From Scleroderma bovista (taxonomy: Eukaryota > Basidiomycota > Agaricomycetes > Boletales > Sclerodermataceae), in contig JAYMGJ010000805.1 of NCBI GenBank assembly GCA_037178675.1, forward strand, positions 1 through 26,684: a stretch of DNA of 26,684 bases, in the 5' to 3' direction. Below the pieces are notes generated by a model. That model saw only the letters and a list, made by a program, of their open reading frames with translations, did not search any database and was not told where the DNA came from. The translations under genes and the position numbers were made by a program. This document shows positions 17,649-26,684 of this stretch, in pieces; within the stretch, counting starts at the first letter, position 1, and every line of letters begins with the position of its first letter.

Positions 17649-19757
17649 GGCTTCGAGATAATGGCGCCAGGCCTCAGTTGCTTTTATGATGGCCAGCATC
17701 TCTTTATCGTGAATAGGATAGTTTCGTTCGGGAGGCGTCATGGAATGTGACATGTACACAACGGGTCTGAATTTGCCGTCATCGCACTTCACGGATATCA
17801 CTCCCCCGACAGCGAACTCAGACGCGTCTGTTTCCAGGCGGAATTCGCAGTCCTGGTCGGGGTACTGGAGTACCGGAGCACGAGTAAAGGCGGCTTTCAA
17901 AGCCTCAAACGCAGCACGTTCCTTCTCTCCGAAGTTAAATACAGTATCTTTACATGTAAGGTCCGTCATGGGTCTAGCCATGATTGCATAATCTTTAATG
18001 AAGTGTCTATAGAAATTGCCGAGACCTAAGAATGTGTGAACCTGCTTTACATTCGTTGGCTCTGGCCATTTCAAAATAGCATTAACTTTTTCAGGGTCCA
18101 TTTTGATACCATCACGTGAAATGATCATACTGAGGAAGTCGACTTCGGTGACCCTGAAGTGACACTTCTCAGGTTTGACATAAAGATCATTATCACGTAA
18201 ATGTTTCAAAAATTCCAGCACGATTCTATCATGCTTTTCCTGATCGTCCATATCCGTAAATATCATAAGGTCATCAATGTACACCACACAGACATCCAAC
18301 ATATCATGGAATATCTCATTCATCATTTTCTGGAATGTCGCAGGTGAATTGCAGAGACCGAAATACATAACTAACGGCTCGAAAGCCCCCTTGTGCATTA
18401 CAAACGCAACTTTCCATTCATTGCCTTCGCAAATCCTCACATTGTTGTAACCCCAACGAAGATCCATCTTCATAAAGAGTTTGCAACCCTTAAGCTTGTC
18501 AACAAGCTGAGAGATAAGCGGTAGCAGATAATTATTCTTTATCGACCAGTCATTTACATATTGGTAATCCTGTACCATGCGCTTCTTGCCGTCCTTTTTC
18601 GGGATGAAGAAGACCGGCAACGTCTGTTGACTAATAGAAGGCCAAATGTATCCTTTAGCGAGTTGATCATCAACAGAGAGCGGGATAAGCCTTCCCTTTT
18701 TGGGCGGGAAGTCTTCTTTTAGATCAATTCCATGATCCCAAGGTTTTCTTAGTGGCATGCACTCTGACAACTTTTTACTAAATACGTCTAAGAACTCCCA
18801 GTACTCTCTGGGTACCTGCTTCTGGGCTTCTTCTAGGGTCAACTCATCGATAGTGACCTTTGATTCATGAGCCTTCAAAGCTTGAACCCAAGTTTCCTGA
18901 GATTCGTTTTCTCTTAATATTTTAGCAAAGCGTGTCTCTAGAAGTGACTTGCACTCTGGAGGACACCTAGTTAAATTAACTTTGCCGGCTACCCAATCTA
19001 TATTGGGATTGTGCTTCTGAAGCCAGGTGTGGCCAAGGATAAGCGGCACTTTTCCAAGGCATGTGACGGCACACCACAGCTTTTCAGCGTGTTTTCCAAT
19101 ACTGACTGTTAACAATACATAGTGCGTGATATCGCCCTCCTGATTCCTAGTGCCATCTACATTAAGCACAGGGACGGGCTTTACCAGCTTAGATAACTGA
19201 AGCCGTCAATCAAGAGCCCAGCTCTTGTCAACAAAACAGCCAGTAGCGCCACTGTCTAGCAGAGTGTCTACTTTAATAGTATTAAGAGGTCCACGGATGC
19301 AGACCGGTACCATCACTTCACGTTCCATTGTGAAGGACCTTCGTAAGTTCACAGAAACTTCCAAGTTGCTGGCAGGACTTTCTGGTTCCTTAGATGCCAA
19401 AGAAGGAGAAAGAATATTTTTATTCGATTGGGAATTAAGCACGCTCAATTTTACTTCTGGTGCCGAGCCCTTTGCAGGGACCCCCTTAGAAGGTACAGAA
19501 CAGTCCGAGTCACAGTCCATACTATCAACGGACAAAACAGAAAAGCGAGAAGGAGAAACCGAGACAGGAGAAACTACAGAAGACACTTTTTTATGGGTTT
19601 TCACTATTTTTGTACATAACAAAGCAATGCGGTATTTAAATATTTCCTGCACAGCAGGAGTAGTAGCACGAGAAAGTCTATAGTCCAGTATATGTACAGC
19701 TAAGTCCAAAGAAGACTCGAGAGCAAGGATGCCTGATTTATCCTCACTCACTAATCT
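17649..19757 (-). pseudogene. G2 Pol: protease, reverse transcriptase, RNase H start, with in-frame TGA
   Basis: From the frameshift codon at 19756 the pol frame passes through a Ser-rich linker to the aspartic protease motif DSGATGCFVD (about 19240-19265). It then meets a single TGA (19208-19206) where Trp is likely, and continues in the same frame as RLQLSKLVKPVPVLNVDGT. Reverse transcriptase follows, with FFIPKKDGKKRMVQDY, DLRWGYNN and YIDD near 18270-18282, then RNase H with the intact motif ETDASEFAVGG. It stops at solo LTR B2. A short deletion seems present before QLAKGYI compared with what is usual. The TGA could be suppressed, but the other lesions point to decay. Confidence 0.85.
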
Positions 19758-19763
19758 TTTAAA
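19721..19763 (-). promoter_or_regulatory. -1 ribosomal frameshift signal of G2: T TTA AAA plus stem-loop
   Basis: Minus strand: heptamer T TTA AAA (19763-19757) in the gag frame, then GAT and the gag stop TAG (19753-19751). The pol frame is exactly -1 and open from here. After a 7-nt spacer, GAGTGAGGA (19749-19741) pairs with TCCTTGCTC (19729-19721) to give a 9-bp stem with two G-U pairs and an 11-nt loop. No pseudoknot partner was found close by. Confidence 0.7.
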
Positions 19764-20181
19764 TCTTTGAAGAATGCTTGCATTTCTGCAAATGTCATTC
19801 CTTGTACTGCATTTAGCCAGTCATCCTCCGGCTGGGCTTGCGTTGCCCATGCTTGTGGTTGCCCACGACAAGGGTGGCACAGCTTTGTGCACTCACGTGT
19901 GATGTGGCCAAATAATTGGCAATTGTAGCATTGGGGCCCTTTACCCCTTTGCTGGTTTGTCTCAGCGGCACCTATATCCATGGGGGTACCACTCCCGGAT
20001 GCGGCTGAGGATGAATAGTTTTGGCCCTGGTAATATTGGGCCGACCCTTGGCTCTGGACATTGATGAGAAAGAGTTCCTGGGCTCTCCCCATCACGCGAG
20101 CTGAATTTGCAAGGCAGACATATGTGTCCCGATGCATGCCTTGGATATAAATCTGCTCCACGAGTTTCCTCTGGAGCACAC
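19751..20181 (-). pseudogene. G2 Gag C-terminal part, cut by LTR-A copy A4
   Basis: The frame ends at the TAG at 19751. The visible part holds the end of the Gag core (LVEQIYIQGMHRDTYVCL), a linker, and a CCHC zinc knuckle CYNCQLFGHITREC. The N-terminal half is missing: the frame runs into the start of A4 at 20182, and no continuation appears on the far side of A4 (after 21806). It is therefore a fragment. Confidence 0.85.
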
Positions 20182-21806
20182 TGTCATGCACCAAACAGGT
20201 TTGGTACAGTGAACATGGAAGATAACACCTATATCGAATGATCCTTATGCGAAGGATAAGCGCAATGGACCCTCATCATAGCCATCTATCGCACAAGAAG
20301 ACTATCCTGATGCAAGAGATGAATGCCAATGCAGACAGTCATCTATCGCACGAGAACCGCCAAGAAGCAGAAGAAACTGAAGGAATAACGACAATTGTGG
20401 TATGAGAAAGGAATGCACACGTCTGCAGTCCAACTCCCATACCAGAACGATCAAAGAAGCCGAAGAATTGATGGAGAAATGAAGGAGAAAGAGAAGAAAT
20501 GATTTTTAGCACCCAAATGTCATTTTTAGGCACCCAGTGCTGGCATTCCGATATTTTGAATAGCTCTGTCGTTTCTGAAGCTATCAGGCATGTGACTATA
20601 CCGTCAGAGAGCCTAGAACGTGGTCTATCTGCCTGTCAAGTTCCGATGCAAATCCGTTCATTTCCCATGGAGATATTCCCCCCGCAATCCAGACGTTCGC
20701 TTCATCACTCACTATGGAGTCCGTATTTTCTCTGGATCATTTCTCCACTATTGCTGCAGATCTCCACTATGTCCTGCTCTTAGGACAGCCTCTCCCAGAG
20801 GTCCCGTGCACTGCCTGGCACATATCTTCCCAGCCTGCTCCCTCAGTCCCTCTCGTTCTCGGTCAGTGCATTCTCCTTGTCAGTCCTGCGTCAAGGACGT
20901 ACTTTGGTCATCTTAGGTCTATTGTCAAGCTTGAGAAGTCTTCTCTGGTCGTCTCTGTGTCCCCTGAGCCCTCAGCCTATGGTTCTTTCCTCCCAGATAC
21001 TTGCCATGTCCATCTTCCTCTGTCGTTCGTCTCGCTTCCCTGGATGCGTCAAATTCAATACTCTATCCACTTCCCTACTTTCAAACGACGACCCCCAGCA
21101 CCATGACAGTTATGCCCCCACTTTATAGTGCTATTAGGAAGAAGAACCCTCTCTTGTTCTTTCCCAGAAGAGAGCTCATCAAGGGAGCCCATGGTTGTGC
21201 TTCAGCAGCACTAGAACACATGCACTATACCTTAGTGTATGCTGACCCCCCAAAAAGACCTCTGGACCCCTGGTACCCTTCTTGTGGCTGTTTTGTCTCG
21301 GATCAATTCCCCTATTAATCTCAGATCTTCCCCATTGTTGTCCCATCAAATTCCTGATGGTACACAGCCCCCCCATCAAACTTCTTAGGCTGTGCATCAA
21401 TGACTCCTTCTGCTGTGCAGTGACTCATCCCTTGCTTACTGATGCTCTCTTGTCATCCGTATTACTCTATCCCTTTCGCATTTTTGGTATATTACTCAGC
21501 TGATGACTCACTCCCTTACCAATCAATCTTGTCATGCAGCTTATTCATGCTCCCTATGCTTACTCATTCCTGCTTATCCCTTGCTTACTGATCGCTTACA
21601 AACCCCTTACAAAGCTCTTACCAATCCTTGACAAATTCTGCTTACTCCCTTCTCTTTTTGTACTTTAATGCTGTGCCCCCCCATGTATTTAAACCCCTGG
21701 GCTCAGCCCAGTGAGGAGAGACCCAATTGCACAAAATTATCCCTCTCTCAGACTCTCTCAGTCAGTATCCCCTCAGCTCTTTGAGTCTTGTAGGCTTCAG
21801 TGAAGG
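20182..21806 (+). mobile_element. LTR-A copy A4, 3' truncated
   Basis: Starts TGTCATGCACC at 20182 within G2 gag and follows A2 closely, including the internal ORF, TATTTAAA (21686-21693) and the CTGGGCT-c-AGCCCAG hairpin. At 21806 (GTGAAGG) homology to A2 stops abruptly and a different LTR-like sequence begins. About 20-40 bp of the CTTACCAAT region is shorter than in A2. Confidence 0.75.
20714..21106 (+). CDS. LTR-A internal ORF, 130 aa, copy in A4
   Basis: ATG 20714 to TGA 21104-21106, uninterrupted. About nine residues differ from the A2 copy, for example A12T, F30V, R52C and three Arg losses near the C-terminus, against five or six silent changes. That ratio gives no sign of constraint since these recent copies split, as expected for dead insertions. 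The conservation signal comes only from comparison with 13167-13556. Function unknown. Confidence 0.55.
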   Translation: MESVFSLDHFSTIAADLHYVLLLGQPLPEVPCTAWHISSQPAPSVPLVLGQCILLVSPASRTYFGHLRSIVKLEKSSLVVSVSPEPSAYGSFLPDTCHVHLPLSFVSLPWMRQIQYSIHFPTFKRRPPAP

Positions 21807-22526
21807 TGTCATATCCATACTTTTCCCAGTCGCAACTCCGGTCTAACCCTGGCCCACCTGACCACTCCTTAGGCATAGACGCAACTCCGGATCTAGTCCG
21901 GCCATTTCCAGCCCCATAGCTGCACTCCAGCTCAACTCCGGTCACTACGTCCATCTCCACCTCAGGACTAACCCCTGTCTTCCTCTAGACAGATCCACGG
22001 TCTAACTCCTCCATGTCGGACCTGTACCTACCATTAGTCGCTACTCCGGTTTCAGTCCGGCCACTCCCTTTGTCTGGTCTGCGACCTAGCCCAACTCCGG
22101 CTGGTACATCCAACTCCGGCTCAGGTCTGCTCCTGTTCCGCTCCACTCCCTCTGATAGGTCAACCAATGGCCTTGGACATTTCCATGTCCAACTCCGGAC
22201 CTTCCTCCGGCTACTCCGCCCATCCTCCACCTGTGCACTCCCTCCACTCGTGCACTCCCTCCACTCGTGCACTCCCTCCACTCGTGCACTCCCTCCACTC
22301 GTGCACTCCCTCCACTCGTGCACTCCCTCCACTCGTGCACTCCCTCCACTCGTGCACTCCCTCCACTCGTGCACTCCCTCCACTCGTGCACTCCCTCCAC
22401 TCGTGCACTCCCTCCACTCGTGCACTCCCTCCACTCGTGCACTCCCTCCGCTCTTGCACATCCTCCGGTCGTGCACTTCCTCTGGTCCCGCTTCCTCCAG
22501 TCCTGGACATCGCTCCGGACTTAACA
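21807..22526 (+). repeat. LTR-like segment related to the B family, containing a minisatellite
   Basis: Starts TGTCATATCC at 21807 and has repeated AACTCCGG motifs. It shares the block AGCCCCATAGCT..CAACTCCGGTC with solo LTR B2, in the same orientation. The likely end is CTCCGGACTTAACA at 22526, compared with CCCGGACTTGACA in B2. No matching target duplication (left GAAGG, right TTAGT), so the ends are uncertain. Much of its 3' half is a 17-bp tandem array. Confidence 0.5.
22233..22507. repeat. 17-bp minisatellite, 13 perfect units plus about 3 degenerate
   Basis: Unit GTGCACTCCCTCCACTC repeats without change from 22233 to 22453, then decays (TTGCACATCCTCCGGTC and similar) to about 22507. 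Because 17 is not a multiple of three, all frames stay open and show 17-residue repeats. These are not evidence of a gene. The degenerate right end with CTCCGGTC links the unit to the CTCCGG motif of the surrounding LTR. Confidence 0.95.
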
Positions 22527-22630
22527 TTAGTTAAGTCCACCTCCAACCCTTACCTGTCCTCTTTGGACCTAGTTCCCTTTACTTCACTGTCCCTGCTTTT
22601 CTCCGTCGTCCCTGTATCTCTAGTTCCCCA

Positions 22631-22891
22631 TGTCTGCTCCCGCTCTGGTTTATTTCATCAGCAAATTGTCATGTGTCTGAATGTCCTGAGATTCATCTGA
22701 GTGACCTGAGTGTCTGACCATGCCTGGAAAATGTCTGGGGTCAGGTCACACTCTGGAGCCAGGTCTATCAGACAGAATTCATACTCAAGTGACAGGTGTG
22801 ATGACAGACATAATTCCAGACAGTTTCAGGTCATGTGCAGACACCATCAGACCTATCAGACCACATGTGTTGTCCAGACAATGGACCAGAC
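22631..22891. repeat. CAGACA/TGTCTG motif cluster beside the Plavaka gene
   Basis: TGTCTG at 22631, 22674, 22711 and 22732, then the reverse complement CAGACA at 22769, 22805, 22817, 22838 and 22875, with CAGAC[CT] at 22848, 22857 and 22887. The orientation switches once, near 22750. Nine hexamers in 250 bp is far above the roughly 0.1 expected by chance. Position just 3' of the transposase suggests subterminal binding repeats. Terminal inverted repeats were not found. Confidence 0.5.
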
Positions 22892-22917
22892 TCAAGGCAC
22901 TTGGATGGACAATGGAA

Positions 22918-25900
22918 TTAAAATACAAGCATGTTTGCATGGTGGTCAATGTACTTATTAACATAGTAAGCCTGAAAGGCATCTAAAGATTCAGAGAAAT
23001 GGAGGTCAACAGGAGTAAATTCTCTGCCATAAATTCCTATAAGGTGTGCACCCCGTACCACTGAATCCAGAGAAATGACACTTTGGATGTGATGTCCATT
23101 GTCATCCACTTCTGATGCCACGACCCACATGCCTGTCAGCTCATCCGGCTCATCAGCAACTGGGACAAACCAATCAACCAATGCGCACGAGTAGTGACAT
23201 CCCTCATGTACACAAGAGAAGAACAGGCGCACCCTTCCCACCATCAGACTACGAAAGCCCTCTGTATCCATACCTCCCTTAGCCACATATATGCAGTCAT
23301 AACGTGGGGGGCCTCCTTGCCAAGATGGCGTTGCACGTATTATTTCGCGGCACATACCCCCTACACCTGACTGATCGCTTGGTGCGTAGAACGTTGCCAC
23401 AGCAGAGTAAAATACCCAAATATTTCTTTGAAAAGGAGGGCAGACACGGAGGTCTACACGATCCCCTGGTATCTCGGCATCAGGGTTGACTTGGTCATAG
23501 AGGAAACGGCAGATTGCCTCTTGCAATCCCTGGAGATCAAGACAGTCCGCCACATATGAGACCATACCAGACACACTATACACTGCACATATAGTATGTC
23601 AATCGCACGGGCAATCATATGGAAATGACGGACGCACCTGGGCGAGATGCTAGCTTGACTGTATATGTTGCCGGGTCGTCATCTACTGCCCCCCCTTCGT
23701 CATCTTCTACGTCCACCCTTACAGCCTCCATTCCATCTGGGAGCAGTGGTCCATCCAACATGCCACGCTCCGTGAACCATCTTCGAGCTGCAGCTAGCTT
23801 GTCGAGGCGTTGATTGGCGACCAGCATCTGTCCGAGCGCATTGAATCTGTTGGAGCGTCGCCATGGTTCCTTCATGGCCCTGATGTGCTTCGACTCTGTA
23901 ATTGATGAGCACAACCCATTGGGCGCGCCAAATAATTCAATCAGTTCACGGTAGTGAACCATGGCATGTTGACGCGGGAGGGATAAGTGCACTCGTACGC
24001 CAGTCGTTATAAAAATGGCACGTTCTTGATGGAAGCGATGCACAGCTGCGTCGATTGCATCCAGCGTTGCTTCATTAAGGATGGAGCGCCGGACCAAATA
24101 ACAGAAATCTAACAGTGCGCGCTCAGCACACGCACCATGCCTGGGGGCACATGGCCAGCTATGGCTGGCAAGTATACCTCACCATCCACAATATCAGAGA
24201 TATACTTATTTGATATGTGCACGATCACTTACCTTCATTAGTGCCTTCGAATCATCACCGGTCCACTGTTTGAACCCGCGGCCTTCCGGAAAACGGCGCA
24301 GCGCAGGAAACGGCGGTGCGGCAGCAATCCTAATGCATGCTTCAGTGAGGTTGGCTGCAGATTATGATCACTTACCTGCGGTCAATGTCTGCAATAATTT
24401 CACTGGCATGCTGTTTTCCATGCTCGAGCTCCAAGTAATCATTGATCCAGGTGACGACATGGTCTTTGAACGTGCCCTTAATCAATTGATGAAGCAGGTC
24501 TGGCGCGATAAGTTCATGGATGTCTGCGCGGGGGAAGTCCGAAGTAAAAGGCTAGTAGATTCTGGTGAGCTAGGCTGGAAAGAGAAGCAAGAAGCGAACC
24601 CACGCACCACAATGTCATGGATGATGCCATAGTCGTTTGATAGCGTTTGGGGGTCAAGGACATCAAGAAGCGCCTCAGTAAGTTCGTGGGACCAACGGCC
24701 ACTGCCGCCATCCAAGTTATTGTTGCGGGCAGTGCACCTGATGCAGATGGTAAGTTCAATCGAATAGAGCAACACACCGACTTACCGTGGACACCAACCT
24801 TGCACTACACCTGTCAACAACACCTGTTCAGGATAGTCGGCGATGTAGGGGCCAAGTCCGTATATAACCCGACGAAAATGCCCATCTGGACACAACGTGA
24901 CCGCAGGCACAGTCATGTGCGGCTTCAGTGAGTCCAACACAGCCGCAATGGAACTATGGAAGAGCTGGCGGCGAAAACGGCGGAATGCAAGATCATTTTT
25001 GTGTGCCTCATCAGCTACATTCGAACAGATGAGTATGGAATGGAAAAAAAAGTGATAGAACAATAGACATACTGACTCTTGGGAATGGCAAGAAATGCGA
25101 GAATTGTGACGGCATCACGGTGTGCCCGGCGGACATTGTTGTGTATGTTGCCAAGTGAGATATAAAGCGGGTAATATTCTGTGTTCCCTGTCGCAACCGA
25201 TACCGTAGTCTTGTCACTGCCGAGGACTACCGGCACAAACATTGCGCCATGCGTGCCAGCATCCTTCGCAATCATGTCCTGAGCGCAGTAAATTTGGTGT
25301 CAACCACTTGAATGGCAATTAGACAGGAACTACTTACTGACTGTTCGAACGCCCACTGGCCAGACATCAAGTCGCACACTTCACGTTTCCCATCTTCGTC
25401 GATGACGACTTTGGTGGCATAATCAATCTCGCCTTTGAAGTCGGGGTTTGCAAGCTGGTGCTCAAGCACCACCTTTGGATCGCGGTACCATACGTCGTAC
25501 TCAGCAGTCATCCAAGAAGGGGGTTCACCATCAGGCATTGCACCCGAATACGTCACGGAGAACGATTGCCAAGGGGAGTCACCATGTGTTGTAGCGTCGA
25601 TCGTATCGTACATATCCTTGTGTGAGTGAAAAGGCGGATCCTTGTCATACATCGCAGCCATGATGGCCAGCAAGTCGTCGATCTTCGCGGCTGACATCTG
25701 TTCACGACTGTACAGGAATTCAGCCAGTTGGAAGGCCGCCCTACTCTCATAGGGACTGTAGTCGTCTGGAAGGGGACTTGGGTTCGGAGATGGTGGAGAG
25801 CCGGGTGGCAAATAATGTCCAGCACGATCGCACGGAGTTCCTACATGGCAATGGTAAGCCCTTGTATTGGGTGTGTCGACAAAATTAAATGTACTGTCAA

Positions 25901-26183
25901 GTAAGGGGTGATAGCTCACGTTCCGACCTCGAGGATGTTGCCCAGCACCTATGTTGGGTTCATCCGGCCCGGGGGGATCCATGCCATCTGGGAAGTCATA
26001 GTCTTGATATGGTTCAACCGCTTCGAGACGGACGGCCGGTTGCGGACGAATCCCAGCAGTGGGGTGCCGCCTTTGTATGTGCCGTTTCACACCACCTCGA
26101 GTCGAACACGACTTGGCGCAGCTGTTGACACCACAGACAAAGACTCTGTGGCCAAACGGGCGTTCTGGTGGGCGGCGAGGCAT
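22918..26183 (-). pseudogene. Plavaka-type DNA transposase, 8 exons, one frameshift
   Basis: Exons read on the minus strand: 26183-25338, 25278-~25069, ~25006-24786, 24737-24608, 24551-24376, 24329-24233, 24177-23638, 23582-22918. The seven introns are 46-62 nt, nearly all with GTAAGT, GTGCGT or GTATGT-like donors. Start MPRRPPERPFG. Near the N-terminus is a C2H2 zinc finger (C-x4-C-x12-H-x4-H), then motifs I recognise from Plavaka proteins: YHPLLDSTFN, GSDKTTVSVATG, YYPLYISLGN, DGHFRRVIYGLGPYIADYPE, LDGGSGR, DFPRADIHELIAPDLLHQL, LFGAPNGLCSSITESKHI, and the end AFQAYYVNKYIDHHA. Exon 7 contains an extra GT pair near 24125-24130 that shifts the frame after GHVPPGMVR. Codons resume in the other frame as ERALLDFCYLVRR. 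Splice sites of intron 2 are the least certain. Otherwise the gene is complete, so loss of function is recent. Confidence 0.8.
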
Positions 26184-26400
26184 GGGGATTGCACTTGTTT
26201 ATTGCCCAGCAGGCCGCGCCACCTAGGCTGTCATTCGGAGTAGAGATGTCATATATGAACTGTGCAGTTTTAACCTACAGTGGCTGAGGGAGAAAAAAAA
26301 ACAAACAAACATGGAGACGACTTGGTATCCCCAACATACCTCATAGTCGCATATCGCTGACATGGCAAGCCAGCCAACCCGCACTATCAGCACGTGATCA
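26184..26400. other. Intergenic region between divergent Plavaka gene and right-edge ORF
   Basis: Holds an A-rich tract (about 26292-26310) and no recognisable gene. It should contain the promoters of both neighbours if they are expressed. No CACTA-type terminus was found. Confidence 0.4.
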
Positions 26401-26684
26401 ACCAATAAAAATGCTCATCCTGGTAGGCCCGACTTACCTGCAGCTCGACGTCCCGCAGACGTTGTACAGGCTGAGAAGGCAGCCAAGGTAATTGAAAATT
26501 CGCAGCGGGCACTTGCGATTCAGGCTGGAATCCAGCGTGTTGCTAGTATCGAACACGATCTGGCAATGACGGTGTCAGATCAGACTCAACGATTCAAAAA
26601 ACCCAACTTAAGCTTCCCGAGGAAGGTGACCCAGCCGCTGCAAAGCAAAGGATTGAGCAAGAAGCGGATGACGATCTCGAAGAC
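26401..26684 (+). CDS. Partial hypothetical protein, open at right edge, probable frameshift
   Basis: Open frame on the plus strand reading PGRPDLPAARRPADVVQAEK and then an Ala/Lys/Glu/Gln-rich helix (QRALAIQAGIQRVASIEHDLA). It resembles helical ORFs that often lie beside DNA transposases in Agaricomycetes (recollection). Around the A run at about 26596-26601 the natural continuation appears to change frame: the other frame gives LPEEGDPAAAKQRIEQEADD, which is far more protein-like. An indel in the A run or an unseen intron would explain this. TTACCTGCAG at 26434-26443 could be a splice acceptor. The start is not defined and the end lies beyond the window. Confidence 0.4.

Larger units (their letters stand above)
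15230..20181 (-). mobile_element. Ty3/gypsy retrotransposon G2, decayed, both ends lost
   Basis: Minus-strand order gag (truncated), protease, reverse transcriptase, RNase H, integrase, as in Ty3/gypsy. It is a different lineage from G1 (different protease and linker sequence, no chromodomain visible). Two solo LTRs of an unrelated family (15230-15860 and 17009-17648) and LTR-A copy A4 (at 20182) interrupt it, so G2 is the oldest layer here. In-frame TGA codons occur at 19206-19208 and 16632-16634. No LTR of its own was recognised. Confidence 0.8.

Noticed and set aside
12532..20181. Copies A3 and A4 as the two LTRs of gypsy G2
   Set aside because: Both lie in plus orientation while G2 is on the minus strand, A4 cuts through gag, and the two differ too much to be one element's LTR pair.
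22233..22453. CRISPR array
   Set aside because: Units are contiguous 17-mers with no spacers, in a fungal transposon context.
21985..22700. Several long ORFs with 17-residue repeats on both strands across the minisatellite
   Set aside because: A 17-bp unit without stops keeps all frames open; the repeats are a by-product of the tandem array.

Overview
The window looks like repeat-dense DNA from a basidiomycete fungus, most likely an Agaricomycete. The evidence is short introns (46-62 nt, GT..AG), a multi-exon Plavaka-type transposase, a Ty3/gypsy element ending in a chromodomain-like region, and coiled-coil/cysteine-cluster proteins common in such genomes. No single-copy housekeeping gene, rRNA, tRNA or CRISPR array was seen. 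This is a transposon graveyard with nested insertions, and almost every coding region is part of a mobile element or a casualty of one.

Layout, left to right. (1) 1-4790: a cysteine-rich coiled-coil gene (exons 1420-1641, 1698-2024 and 4131-4790) is split by a 2.1-kb LTR-like element, copy A2 at 2025-4126. An inverted copy, A1 (1-1355), sits just upstream. Each A element carries a small ORF of about 130 codons inside its U3-like part, then CCAAT boxes, a TATA box and a hairpin. (2) About 4880-10698, minus strand: Ty3/gypsy element G1 has one 681-bp LTR, gag, pol and a strong -1 ribosomal frameshift signal (slippery heptamer plus predicted H-type pseudoknot). It is disabled by a stop at gag codon 4 and a lost RNase H catalytic Asp, and its second LTR is missing. 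(3) 10699-12225, minus: a decayed gene resembling a tyrosine-recombinase-like (Crypton-type) protein, cut by the G1 LTR, plus a short ORF ending in a SUMO-interaction-like motif. (4) 12532-14887: the older, diverged copy A3, whose internal ORF is still open. (5) About 15230-20181, minus: a second, decayed Ty3/gypsy element, G2, with its own -1 frameshift signal. It is interrupted by two solo LTRs of one family (B1, B2) in opposite orientation, each with a perfect 5-bp target duplication, and its gag is cut by copy A4 (20182-21806). (6) 21807-22526: a B-related LTR-like segment containing a 17-bp minisatellite. (7) 22631-22891: a cluster of CAGACA/TGTCTG motifs next to an eight-exon Plavaka transposase (22918-26183, minus) that carries one frameshift. 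(8) From 26401 to the right edge: a partial coding region on the plus strand.

How the parts relate: G2 and the recombinase-like gene are host sites for later insertions. The A family hit both the coiled-coil gene and G2 gag. The least familiar part is the A family itself: a very long LTR (or LTR-like element) with a protein-coding ORF upstream of its promoter. That ORF stays open and shows conservative replacements in the most diverged copy. The two gypsy elements give independent examples of -1 frameshifting at the gag stop codon.
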